DNA of 64,000 nucleotides from Phragmitibacter flavus. GTDB lineage: Bacteria; Verrucomicrobiota; Verrucomicrobiia; Verrucomicrobiales; Verrucomicrobiaceae. The notes under the pieces were generated by a model. The model had not been told where the DNA came from. It searched no databases and saw only the letters and a list, made by a program, of their open reading frames with translations. How positions within the stretch are numbered: position 1 is the stretch's first letter; every line of letters begins with the position of its first letter. Where the stretch lies: positions 1 to 64,000 of the forward strand of contig NZ_VAUV01000010.1 of NCBI RefSeq assembly GCF_005780165.1, in the 5' to 3' direction. Shown here one piece after another: positions 23,402 to 31,363 of the stretch. The position numbers and the translations under genes were made by a program.

Positions 23402-25177
23402 ATGGAATATCCTGATGTGCCTATCCCGCGTTTCCAAAAAACTACGAGGTCCATTTTTTTGTGTGGGGGGTGCTTGTTGACCATGGCCGCAATGCAAACT
23501 CCACTAGGTGCGGCCACTTTGTTCTGGGATTTTACGCCAGCGACTGCCAATGGAGTTTCCAATGGAGGAGGCACGAGCGTTGCCCCGGGCAATTGGTTGG
23601 GTGGTGCAAGTTGGGACAGGGGCACGGGTAGTGGCTATCAAATATGGGCTGATGGAAATGATGCATCGATTGCAGGTAATTCGGCCGTGGCGGTAAGTGG
23701 CCCTGTCACGATGAACTCTTTGAACATCACTGGTGGGACTGTGAGAATTCAGTCGGACGCTGCCGCCAATGATCATGTGCTTACTCTCACCAATGGTGGA
23801 ACGATTGCGTCTGGTGGCGTGGTGTTGTTTGGTGGAGATCAAGCCAATGTGTCTGGCAATGAGCGGTCGCTTGATGTGAGGCTTGGCGGCGACATCAATA
23901 CCAGTGGCACGAGTGGGGGCAACATTGATCTTTTTGGGGGCACCATGCTGTCGTCCACTTCTACCGCGGGAAGGAATATTTACGCCAATGTGCGGATCGG
24001 TTTTGGCCAGGGAGCAAGCACCTCAGCAATTTTTGGGAGCAGCACAAACACCGGTTCACTGTTCATCAGCGGCAACCTTTCCACCTTTGGTGGTTCGCGC
24101 CGCATTGATGTGGTGTCAGGGATGACGGTTGAAGCTTCGGGCAACTATTTGAATGCCAACTCGGGTAGTGCAGCGTCGTTGACGACGGCTGGTGGAGGGG
24201 TTTTGAAGGTTGGCGGAGTCGCGTCGAATAGTGCCATCAACACGTTTGTCGTTGGTGCCGGCACGGATACAACAACGCTGGAACTGACTGGAAGTGGAGT
24301 GATGTCGTCTACTGGGTCTGCGACAGGAACCATGGGCAATAATTTTTCAATAAACTCGGTCAATGCGGTGTTGAAGTTCAACTCCTCTTTTGCACAGTCG
24401 GCCACGGCGGGGGTGCAAAACTTTGCGGGTGTTATTTCTGGAGGAGGACGTCTTGTTCAGGAAGGTAATGGAGTTTTGGCGTTGACCAACAACAACACTT
24501 ACACCGGCACAACGACGGTAAGTGGTGGGGTTTTGCAGGTAGGCAGTGGAGGCGTTGGGTCTACCGGAACCGGTGGAGTTACCATTCAGAATGGTGGAAC
24601 ATTGCGCGGCACGGGAACGATTCGCAGCAGTCTGTTTGCGGCGCAACTGGGAGCGGTGATCCAAGCGGGGGACGATGGCGCAGCGACAAGTTTTGGAACG
24701 CTGAAGTTCACTCCGGCTTCGGGCAGCGGCATTTTTGATTTTCAAAGCGGCAGCAGTGTCAGTTTGGGCCTCAATCCCAGCGGCTCAGGTGATTTGCTTA
24801 GTTTCGATGGTTTGTCTGCTGGCACGTTAGTGTTTGATGGGGACCTGCTGGTGTCGGCGGCAGGTTTTGTGCCGACATCAGTGCAGGTTTTTAACCTGCT
24901 TGATTGGATCAATGTCGATACCGTCACGTTTAACAGCCGTTACAATGCGGCTTCTTATGCGGGGCTGCTGCTTGGCAACGGCGATGATAACTTGGGTTTT
25001 GATTTGCCGGATATTTCGGGATCGGGTTATGGATGGGATATTGGCCAGTTTCAGACCAACGGGACGATTGCGACTGCTTTGCTGGTGCCGGAGCCTTCCG
25101 CATTGTGGTTGGGCGCGGTTGGATTGGCAGCGATGATGTTTAGACGCAAACGCCGGATGGGGACGGAGTTGAGTTGA
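23402..25177 (+). CDS. PEP-CTERM protein with autotransporter-type beta-strand repeats
   Basis: 591 aa, Gly/Ser/Thr/Asn-rich. A signal peptide (CGGCLLTMAAMQ...LGAA) leads into a long beta-solenoid-like region with recurrent NITGGTV, NGGTIASGG, VNGVLKVGG-type strands, and a recognisable autotransporter-associated repeat near 340-400 (LTNNNTYTGTTTVSGGVLQVG). The C-terminus is a PEP-CTERM sorting signal: VPEPSALWLG, a hydrophobic helix, then RRKRR. Exosortase would cleave and attach or release it at the surface; no exosortase gene is seen here. It is the last gene of the sigma/FecR-lyase-sulfatase run, 238 bases after the sulfatase, and may be a surface glycan-binding or matrix protein. Confidence 0.87.
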   Translation: MEYPDVPIPRFQKTTRSIFLCGGCLLTMAAMQTPLGAATLFWDFTPATANGVSNGGGTSVAPGNWLGGASWDRGTGSGYQIWADGNDASIAGNSAVAVSGPVTMNSLNITGGTVRIQSDAAANDHVLTLTNGGTIASGGVVLFGGDQANVSGNERSLDVRLGGDINTSGTSGGNIDLFGGTMLSSTSTAGRNIYANVRIGFGQGASTSAIFGSSTNTGSLFISGNLSTFGGSRRIDVVSGMTVEASGNYLNANSGSAASLTTAGGGVLKVGGVASNSAINTFVVGAGTDTTTLELTGSGVMSSTGSATGTMGNNFSINSVNAVLKFNSSFAQSATAGVQNFAGVISGGGRLVQEGNGVLALTNNNTYTGTTTVSGGVLQVGSGGVGSTGTGGVTIQNGGTLRGTGTIRSSLFAAQLGAVIQAGDDGAATSFGTLKFTPASGSGIFDFQSGSSVSLGLNPSGSGDLLSFDGLSAGTLVFDGDLLVSAAGFVPTSVQVFNLLDWINVDTVTFNSRYNAASYAGLLLGNGDDNLGFDLPDISGSGYGWDIGQFQTNGTIATALLVPEPSALWLGAVGLAAMMFRRKRRMGTELS

Positions 25178-25220
25178 GGTGTCCGTCGATTGTGGGGTCG
25201 CTGGGCGTCGGTGTTGGGGC

Positions 25221-25256
25221 AAAAAGAATGGCTGGTTGACGAATCAACCAGCCATT
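25221..25256 (-). terminator. Rho-independent terminator for the ThuA gene
   Basis: A perfect 13-bp inverted repeat (AATGGCTGGTTGA / TCAACCAGCCATT, loop CGAA) at 25227-25256. On the minus strand it is followed by CTTTTT, as needed for termination of the minus-strand gene that ends at 25284. Confidence 0.85.
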
Positions 25257-25283
25257 GAAAAGGTCTCGATCGAGCTTTGTGAG

Positions 25284-26237
25284 TTACTTCACATTGCCCA
25301 GGGTGGCGTCGCCTTCTTTGAGGCCGAGGGCCCAAAGAATCCCGCCGAGGATGTGGTCTTGATAGACCTGGGCGATTTCAGGGGCGTTTTTGCGCTCGTT
25401 GGTGCCGGCTTTCCAAGTGGGATCCCAAACGTCTTCGCGGTGGCCGAGGCTGGTGTAGAAGACTTTGCCTTTGCCGAATTCCTTGTTCCAGCTGATGGGG
25501 TAATAGCCAGGGGTGCCGTCGTTTGGATGGGCATTCAGGCCGAGGAGACCATGGACGGTCGCGGGGTCGTAGGATTTGAAGATGTAGATTTCGTCGAAGA
25601 CTTTGTAGCCGCCGGGGAAGGGTTGGGTGGCGGGATGGGCTTTGTCGTGGATGATGGGCTCGACTTCCACTTGGGCTTTGTGGGTTTGGAATTCGCCGCC
25701 GAGCATGTCAACATAGGGACGGAATTTGTGGAAGGTGTCGGAACCGGAGTGCATCGCGATGAAAGCTTTGCCGCCTTTGATCAGGTCAATGAAAGCCTGG
25801 GGGTCGGGGAAGGGGAGTTCGCCGGTGGTGTTGCAGAAGACGAAGCCGTCGTATTGCTGAATGTTTTCAGTCGCCAGCTTGCCGTGGGCGTAGGCAGTGA
25901 TTTTGTCTTCCCAAGCTTTGCGGAGGGGAAGAAATTCGGCCATGGCGGCGGCGTAGGCTTCTTCTTTGGCCTTGAAGGTTTCGTCGGTATCTTTGGCTTC
26001 GCGTTTGGGTTTGTTGGGGTTTTTTGGTGCGGGTTCGGGCTGTTGAACGAAGTCGACGGTGAAGGCTCCGCTTTTGGTGGCCAATTCGGCGAGGACTTTT
26101 TCGCCGGTCTCGATGGAGGAGTGGCGGAAGCCTGTGGTGATGGAGACAACGAGCAGCTTTTTGGGGGCGGCTTCGGCGAAGGTGGTGAAGGCAAAGATGC
26201 CCGCGAGGATGAAGGTGGGAAGACGAAGGATTCGCAT
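25284..26237 (-). CDS. Secreted ThuA domain protein
   Basis: 317 aa. Signal peptide at 1-23 (LPTFILAGIFAFTTFAEA). The ThuA fold (class I glutamine amidotransferase-like, first described in trehalose utilisation) is recognised by LLVVSITTGFRHSSIETGEKVL, YDGFVFCNTTGELPFPDPQAF, GGKAFIAMHSGSDT, MLGGEF, DEIYIFKSYDP and YYPISWNKEFGKGKVFYTSLGHRED. Between the first and second strands (about residues 65-105) is a Lys/Glu/Pro-rich insertion that is unusual. In PVC bacteria ThuA-like proteins are found with sugar catabolism and Gfo/Idh/MocA oxidoreductases; biochemical role not established. Own terminators at both ends (25221-25256 and 26330-26358) indicate a single-gene transcript. Confidence 0.9.
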   Translation of the reverse strand: MRILRLPTFILAGIFAFTTFAEAAPKKLLVVSITTGFRHSSIETGEKVLAELATKSGAFTVDFVQQPEPAPKNPNKPKREAKDTDETFKAKEEAYAAAMAEFLPLRKAWEDKITAYAHGKLATENIQQYDGFVFCNTTGELPFPDPQAFIDLIKGGKAFIAMHSGSDTFHKFRPYVDMLGGEFQTHKAQVEVEPIIHDKAHPATQPFPGGYKVFDEIYIFKSYDPATVHGLLGLNAHPNDGTPGYYPISWNKEFGKGKVFYTSLGHREDVWDPTWKAGTNERKNAPEIAQVYQDHILGGILWALGLKEGDATLGNVK

Positions 26238-26329
26238 AAGAAGAAGGTTACATTACGCGATGGGTGCGTTGATGTCTTTCCTGGAATTGTGTTTTGGCGG
26301 GAAAGTTGGCGTGGTTGGGAATGGGTATG

Positions 26330-26358
26330 AAAAAAGCACCGGAGTGCGGTGCTTTTTT
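26330..26358 (-). terminator. Bidirectional terminator after lysC
   Basis: AAAAAAGCACCG, a 5-base loop, then CGGTGCTTTTTT: a 12-bp perfect stem including A/T tracts on both sides, so it can end transcription on either strand. It lies between the lysC stop (26412) and the start of the ThuA gene, both on the minus strand, and insulates them. Confidence 0.88.
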
Positions 26359-26370
26359 ACGAAGAAGAGA

Positions 26371-26399
26371 TGAAAGGCCCGGGACGGACCTTCTACTTT
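26371..26399. repeat. Copy of the dispersed 29-bp element
   Basis: TGAAAGGCCCGGGACGGACC followed by TTCTACTTT matches the segment at 3414-3442 at 27 of 29 positions. Both copies lie just past the end of a coding region. Confidence 0.75.
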
Positions 26400-26411
26400 G
26401 GAAGATGACTA

Positions 26412-27632
26412 TTATTCGGCGTCTAGTCCAAAGGCGGTGTGGACGGCTTGGGCGGCTTTTTCGATGTCGGCTTCGCTGACGGTCACGGCGGTTTTGATCT
26501 CACTGGTGGAGATCATCTGAATGTTGACCTCGGCGGCGGAAAGTGCGGCGAACATACGAGCGGCGACGCCACTGTGGCTGCGCATGCCGATGCCGACGAT
26601 GCTGAGTTTGGCGATGCCGCTTTCGCTGCGGACATCGGTGTTGGGGCCGATGTCGGCGAGGACTTTGCGGACTTCGGCTTCGGCTCTAGGGAGATCGGCG
26701 GCGCTGAGAGTGAAGCTGACATCCGTTTCGCCGTCATAACTGACGTTCTGCACGATGATGTCGATGACGATGTTGGCTTTGGCGATGGCACCGAAAATCA
26801 GGGCGGCGACACCGGGCTGGTCGGGGACGTCATCGATGGTGATTTTTGCCTGATTGCGTTCGATGCTGATGCCGCGGACGACGACGGATTCCATGCCTGG
26901 AGTTTCTTCTTTCACAAGGGTGCCGGGGTTGGTGTTCATGCTGTTGCGGACTTCGAATCGGACTCCGAATTTTTTGGCGAATTCGACGCTGCGGCTTTGC
27001 ATCACCTTGCTGCCGCTGCTGGCCATTTCCAGCATTTCGTCGTAACTGATGGTTTCGATTTTTTGAGCTTTCTTAACGACCCGCGGGTCGCAAGTGTAGA
27101 CGCCGTCGACGTCGGTAAAGATCTGGCAGAGGTCGGCCTTCACGGCGGCGGCCATGGCGATCGCGGTGAGGTCGGAACCCCCGCGGCCGAGGGTGGTGAT
27201 AAGGCCGTCGCTGGTTTTGCCCTGGAATCCGGCGAGGATGACGATGTTGCCTTCATCAAGCATTTCGTGGACTTCGGTGGGCGTGATGTTGGCGATGCGG
27301 GCCTTGGTGTGGACGCCGTCGGTTTCAATGCCGGCCTGCGCGCCGGTGAGGGAAACGGCCTTGCCGCCGAGGGCGTTGATGGCCATGGCGGTGAGCGCGA
27401 TGGTTTGTTGTTCGCCGGTGGAAAGGAGGACGTCGAGTTCACGCTCGGTAGGAGCTGGGGAAACGGCGTTGGCGAGTTTGAGGAGGTTGTCGGTCACCCC
27501 GGACATGGCGGAGACGACGGCGATGATCTGGTTGCCGGCTTGCTGGCTTTCGAGGATGCGGCGGGCGACGTTGCAGATACGTTCGGGATTGCCGACCGAG
27601 GTGCCACCGTATTTTTGGACGATCAATGACAT
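26412..27632 (-). CDS. lysC: Aspartate kinase
   Basis: 406 aa, the usual length of the monofunctional LysC alpha form. KYGGTSVG at 7-14 is the ATP/aspartate signature; further motifs are TLGRGGSDLTA (substrate site), FTDVDGVYTCDPR and the FEVRNSMNTNPGT segment. Two ACT domains at the C-terminus (about 265-400: ITIDDVPDQPGVAALIF, IVGIGMRSHSGVAARMF) bind Lys/Thr for feedback control. It makes aspartyl phosphate at the head of the lysine, threonine and methionine pathway. No asd or thr gene is adjacent; a terminator follows. An internal start producing a beta subunit is possible, as in other LysC proteins, but I cannot prove it. Confidence 0.96.
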   Translation of the reverse strand: MSLIVQKYGGTSVGNPERICNVARRILESQQAGNQIIAVVSAMSGVTDNLLKLANAVSPAPTERELDVLLSTGEQQTIALTAMAINALGGKAVSLTGAQAGIETDGVHTKARIANITPTEVHEMLDEGNIVILAGFQGKTSDGLITTLGRGGSDLTAIAMAAAVKADLCQIFTDVDGVYTCDPRVVKKAQKIETISYDEMLEMASSGSKVMQSRSVEFAKKFGVRFEVRNSMNTNPGTLVKEETPGMESVVVRGISIERNQAKITIDDVPDQPGVAALIFGAIAKANIVIDIIVQNVSYDGETDVSFTLSAADLPRAEAEVRKVLADIGPNTDVRSESGIAKLSIVGIGMRSHSGVAARMFAALSAAEVNIQMISTSEIKTAVTVSEADIEKAAQAVHTAFGLDAE

Positions 27633-27786
27633 GGAAGAGGAGTGCGGGAAAGGGGGGCGGAAGTTGGCACGGTTCGCAGTGGGTGCAAGGAGGAAACGAT
27701 GAAGGCTCGGCCAAACGAATTTTTACAAAAAGATTGGCTTTGTATGGAAATTATGGATAATGTGTATTATTGTATAATTAAGCTTT

Positions 27787-28314
27787 ATGAAACGGTCGTC
27801 TTCAAGTTCTCCGATTCGCTGGATTTTGGCGAGTGTGGTGGTGTGGTTTCTTTTGCAAAGCTTGTGGCTGACCAAGGCGCAGGCGTCGGGAGCTTATCCT
27901 TTTCTGAGTTACAATGGGAAAGTGGCGAAGGCTCCGGTCGGGGTGCCGCCAGCAGTGCATCATGCGGTGAAGGCGGCGAACAGTTTGCAGGGAAAACCTT
28001 ACGTGTTTGGGGGCGGTCATCGGAAGTTGTATGACCGGGGGTATGATTGTTCGGGATCAGTTTCTTATGTGCTGTATCACGCGGGCCTGCTGCGTGGACC
28101 GATGCACAGCAAGGCGTTTAAGGACTACGGGCGTCCGGGGCCAGGGAAGTTCATCACGCTGTTTGTGACGGATGGACATGTATTCATGTCGATCTGCGGA
28201 CTGCGTTTTGACACGAGCGATTGGGGAGCAGGACGAGGTGAGGGGCCGAGATGGAGGCCAAAATCGCGCAAGCTGGCGTCGGGTTACCAGATGCGGCATC
28301 CGCCGGGGTTGTGA
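27787..28314 (+). CDS. NlpC/P60-like cell-wall peptidase
   Basis: 175 aa. An N-terminal hydrophobic helix (about 11-30) serves as signal peptide or anchor. The core reads AANSLQGKPYVFGGGH followed by DRGYDCSGSVSYVLYHAGLL, with catalytic Cys88, and GHVFMSICGLRFDTS with the catalytic His, which is the NlpC/P60 layout (Cys, His, then a polar residue). Such enzymes cut D-gamma-Glu-diaminopimelate bonds in peptidoglycan stem peptides. The protein is short and lacks SH3 or LysM domains, so targeting is by the N-terminus only. The region just upstream (27740-27786) is very A/T-rich and probably holds the promoter. It is convergent with the heme protein gene, whose stop is 4 bases away. Confidence 0.85.
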   Translation: MKRSSSSSPIRWILASVVVWFLLQSLWLTKAQASGAYPFLSYNGKVAKAPVGVPPAVHHAVKAANSLQGKPYVFGGGHRKLYDRGYDCSGSVSYVLYHAGLLRGPMHSKAFKDYGRPGPGKFITLFVTDGHVFMSICGLRFDTSDWGAGRGEGPRWRPKSRKLASGYQMRHPPGL

Positions 28315-28317
28315 TGT

Positions 28318-29610
28318 TTAGGGAGTTTGAATCTTCCAGGCTTTGGCGATTTCGGGATGGGTCTCGGTGAGGATGTTGCGAAGATGTTCGCGTTCGGAAG
28401 CGGAGAGATGCATGCCGCCTTCGGATGGTGTGGGATCGAGGGCGGATTCGAGTTGCTGGTAAATGGCTTGTTTGAGGGCAGGTGGAAGAGCGAGAAATGA
28501 TTCGCTGTGGATCATGTAGCTGCAGCGGTGTTTGAATAGGCGGGTGTGGAGCTGGAAGTCTTTTAAGGAACGGCCATCGCTGGTTTCCTTGCGGTTTTTG
28601 CGGAAGGCGTCCTGAAAGGCCGGATTGCCTTCGATTCCGCCTTCGGGGAGGGGATGTTCGTCGGCGAACAGGAGGGATTTGACGATGGATTGGGCGTGAT
28701 GCTGAATGAGGCTGAGGGCGGAGCCTTGGGGTTCGTCGGAGATGGGATCACCAAAGGCGTCTTGCATGGCGCGTTGACGTTCAAGGGCTTCCAACGTAAA
28801 TCGGGTGGCGGCGGTGAAGAGGTTTTGAATGGCGCATTGGTGTTCGAGCACCATGAGGGCAACGATGTCACTGGTGGTGGTGAGATAGGGGTCGGTGTCG
28901 AAGAGGTGGGCGATGGATTCGAGATTGGCACCTTTGTTGCGAGGAAGATGGACGCTGTCACCCGCAGGGTTTTCGCTGGCGGTGACGTTGCCCATGTGGA
29001 GTTCACTGCCGTGTTTGCCGGTGACATACCATCCGCCCCAGCGTTCGGAAATCGGACTGTCGGGAGTGGTGAGAAAGCTGCCGTGACGGAGCAATGGTTG
29101 GCCGGAATCGGCGGTGAAGACGGAGCGCACGAGCAGGCCTTTGACGCGTTGGGTGCGGGTGGTTTCGTGACAGGAGAAGCACTGCTCGCTGGGGGCGAGA
29201 TTGGGGGGTTGACGGGAGTTGACGGGAATGTCGAGGGAGTAGAATTGAGGTTCCTGACCGGGATCGATGGCGATGATTTCAATGACACCGCCCTGCACCC
29301 AGCCGATGTAGAGGTGATCGTTGAAGTAAAGAGCGCGGGGGCGTTGGGGGTGAATGAGGTTGTTTTGCAGACTGGTTTTTGAGAAGACAAGGGTCTGCGA
29401 TTCGATGGGAACTTCCAGGGCGGCGAGGAGACTGCGCAGGAAGGCTTTTTCGCTGCTGGAATCGAGTGTGACCTGGCCCTGGCTGATGCGCTGCCAGAGT
29501 TTGGCGACGGCATCATTCGAATGCGCCCAAGGTTGATAGGTGCTGACCTGGGCGCTGAGGTTGAGCGCGAGCGCGTTGAAGAGGATCGTCAGGAGGAAGA
29601 TCAACCGCAT
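28318..29610 (-). CDS. Exported heme-binding (CXXCH) protein of unknown function
   Basis: 430 aa with a signal peptide (MRLIFLLTILFNALALNLSA). A single covalent heme site CFSCH is at 144-148; there is no second one. The rest shows no enzyme signature I recognise. His- and Met-containing stretches (GKHGSELHMGNV, MVLEHQCAIQNLF, LIQHHAQSIVKS) could give the distal heme ligand. Homologues are, as far as I recall, hypothetical proteins of Planctomycetes and Verrucomicrobia. The gene overlaps the end of the KDPG aldolase gene by 10 bases, suggesting translational coupling in a minus-strand operon with the phosphodiesterase; what links these functions is not evident. Confidence 0.8.
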   Translation of the reverse strand: MRLIFLLTILFNALALNLSAQVSTYQPWAHSNDAVAKLWQRISQGQVTLDSSSEKAFLRSLLAALEVPIESQTLVFSKTSLQNNLIHPQRPRALYFNDHLYIGWVQGGVIEIIAIDPGQEPQFYSLDIPVNSRQPPNLAPSEQCFSCHETTRTQRVKGLLVRSVFTADSGQPLLRHGSFLTTPDSPISERWGGWYVTGKHGSELHMGNVTASENPAGDSVHLPRNKGANLESIAHLFDTDPYLTTTSDIVALMVLEHQCAIQNLFTAATRFTLEALERQRAMQDAFGDPISDEPQGSALSLIQHHAQSIVKSLLFADEHPLPEGGIEGNPAFQDAFRKNRKETSDGRSLKDFQLHTRLFKHRCSYMIHSESFLALPPALKQAIYQQLESALDPTPSEGGMHLSASEREHLRNILTETHPEIAKAWKIQTP

Positions 29611-30287
29611 GAAGTGAATTCGGGTTCAGGTTGCCGCCGCGATTTTTGGATGAGCTGCCCCGCCTCGCGGGCGAGTTTGGTGATGCCCGACCAGTCTTGT
29701 TCGGCGACCAAGGCACGCGGGGCAAGCCAGGAGCCGCCGATGGCGTGGATGAGCGGTTCGCGAAGGAAGGTTTCAGCGTTGGTAGGGTTGATGCCGCCGA
29801 GCGGGAGGAATTTCACCCCGAGGTGGGAAAAGGGGGCGGCGATTTGGCGGAGATAGGGGAGTCCGCCGCTGGCTTCGCAGGGGAAAAACTTCATCAACTG
29901 GCAGTCGGATTCGAGGGCGATTTCGATGTCGGTGGGGGTGCAGATGCCGGGCGCAAAAGGAAGGCCGAGATCGCGCGCGGCAGCGATGGTTCGTGGGTTG
30001 GTGCCAGGGGCGACGGCGAAGTCGGCTCCAGCGCGATGAACATCTTCGACTTGGGATGGAGTAAGGACGGTTCCAGCTCCGATGGTCATGTCGGGCAGGT
30101 AGGCGTTGATCAGTTCAATAGCTTTCAGTGCGCCGGGGGTTCGCAAGGTAAGTTCGATGCAGTTGATGCCGCCTTCGAGCAGGGCAGTGGCAAGAGGGAC
30201 GGCATCGGGAAGATGATCGAGGACAACAACGGCAATGATGCGGGATTGACGAAGTTTGCTAAAGGCGGGTTCAGGGAAAGTTGGCAT
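29601..30287 (-). CDS. eda: 2-dehydro-3-deoxy-phosphogluconate (KDPG/KHG) aldolase
   Basis: 228 aa class I aldolase of the Entner-Doudoroff pathway, splitting KDPG to pyruvate and glyceraldehyde 3-phosphate. The catalytic Glu is in INCIELTLRTP (about 40-50), TIGAGTVLT and DFAVAPGTNP are conserved barrel strands, and LMKFFPCEASGG near 134-145 holds the Schiff-base Lys. PLGGINP is the phosphate-binding strand. KDPG is the common endpoint of hexuronate and deoxyketogluconate degradation, which suits the uronate-related loci in this window. It is 10 bases downstream of the glycerophosphodiester phosphodiesterase stop and overlaps the heme protein gene. Confidence 0.93.
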   Translation of the reverse strand: MPTFPEPAFSKLRQSRIIAVVVLDHLPDAVPLATALLEGGINCIELTLRTPGALKAIELINAYLPDMTIGAGTVLTPSQVEDVHRAGADFAVAPGTNPRTIAAARDLGLPFAPGICTPTDIEIALESDCQLMKFFPCEASGGLPYLRQIAAPFSHLGVKFLPLGGINPTNAETFLREPLIHAIGGSWLAPRALVAEQDWSGITKLAREAGQLIQKSRRQPEPEFTSCG

Positions 30288-30296
30288 CGAGCGGGG

Positions 30297-31193
30297 TTAG
30301 GGGGACGGGGATGTTGTTGTGGTGGTAGTGGTAGTGGTTTGGTGACGGCGCATGATGGGGATGACGACATCGGGGTGATCGGTGGCGAACGATTGGACTC
30401 CGAGATTGAGTAATCGTTCGTAGATGGCGGGTTCTGAGGCGGCCCAGGGAAGGGCTTGGAAAAGGATGCCCCGTGGCTTGAGTTCGGCGGCGAGTTCGCG
30501 AATGAAAGCCTCGGAGGGTTGAAGAGTGCGCATGCCGTTGGCGTCTTTGGGTTCGCGGATATGAATCTGGAGTTGAGTGATGCCGCCGAAGTTTTCGGTT
30601 TTGAGCTGATCGATGCGGGTCCGGAGTTTCTCCTCTTTGCCACCCATCCAGTGCAAGGTTTGGGCATCGGGCAGGAGGGCTTTCCATGCGCGGATTTCGT
30701 CAATGATGGTGGAAGCAAAAATGACCTGACTCCCGACCTGTTGTTTCTTCACCAGATTGGCGAGATCTTTGAGGTCGACTTCCTTGATGTCGAGATAGAG
30801 ACGCCGGTGCGGTTCTCCGCGCATGAAGTCGAAGATCTCGTCGAGGGTATGGATGTGTTCTGTGCGGTTGGGATCGCCGGTTTCGGCTCCGATCTTGAGT
30901 TTGCGGATGGCGCTGAGCGGGAGGTCGCGCACGCCCTGTTTTTTCAATTCCGGCGAGGGATCATGAACGACGCGGGCGAAGTTCTTGTCGTGAAACACGA
31001 CGATGTGTCCGTCAGAAGTGGTGCGGATGTCGGCTTCGGGAATGGCGCCGAGTTCCCAGCCAAGCTCGAAGGCTTTTACGCTATTTTCCGGGGCGAGCAC
31101 TCCGGCGCCGCGATGGCTTTGGACGATGAAAGGGACGGGCTCGGTGGCATGCGCCGAGGTCAGCAGCAGACAACAGAGAAGTCGGGTGATCAC
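30297..31193 (-). CDS. Secreted glycerophosphodiester phosphodiesterase
   Basis: 298 aa with a signal peptide (LLCCLLLTSAHA). GDPD signatures are clear: SHRGAGVLAPENSVKAF (about 26-42, catalytic His), EADIRTTSDGHIVVFHD (metal Glu/Asp and second His, about 53-69), LYLDIKE near 143, and a barrel closing with LLNLGVQSFATDHP. The enzyme hydrolyses deacylated phospholipids to glycerol 3-phosphate and an alcohol. After the domain ends the protein carries a tail of nine threonines (RRHQ, then the Thr run, then SPSP), encoded by an ACC/ACT run at about 30312-30345, a length-variable low-complexity sequence. It is the first gene of the operon with eda. Confidence 0.9.
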   Translation of the reverse strand: MITRLLCCLLLTSAHATEPVPFIVQSHRGAGVLAPENSVKAFELGWELGAIPEADIRTTSDGHIVVFHDKNFARVVHDPSPELKKQGVRDLPLSAIRKLKIGAETGDPNRTEHIHTLDEIFDFMRGEPHRRLYLDIKEVDLKDLANLVKKQQVGSQVIFASTIIDEIRAWKALLPDAQTLHWMGGKEEKLRTRIDQLKTENFGGITQLQIHIREPKDANGMRTLQPSEAFIRELAAELKPRGILFQALPWAASEPAIYERLLNLGVQSFATDHPDVVIPIMRRHQTTTTTTTTTSPSP

Positions 31194-31363
31194 GAGGGGT
31201 CAGGAGGGTTGGGGGTGGTGACGGTGTTGCAGGCTCAGTGTTGGGGCAATTGGCGGGATTGCAACGAATGGATTCGAGTCACTGAATGTGGTGAGCAGGG
31301 CCCACGTTGAGGCGATGGGAGTTTTTGATTGACCTGAGGCTGAGGGGTGGGACATCATTGATC

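Noticed and set aside
25179-26330. Plus-strand frame of 383 aa opposite the ThuA gene
   Set aside because: Gly/Phe/Val-rich shadow translation; the minus-strand ThuA protein has clear motifs and a signal peptide.
26439-27629. Plus-strand frame of 396 aa opposite lysC
   Set aside because: Asp/Gly/His-rich shadow; lysC is unambiguous on the minus strand.
27642-28034. Plus-strand frame of 130 aa overlapping the NlpC/P60-like gene in another frame
   Set aside because: No domain; it starts within the region upstream of the peptidase and reads a shadow frame.
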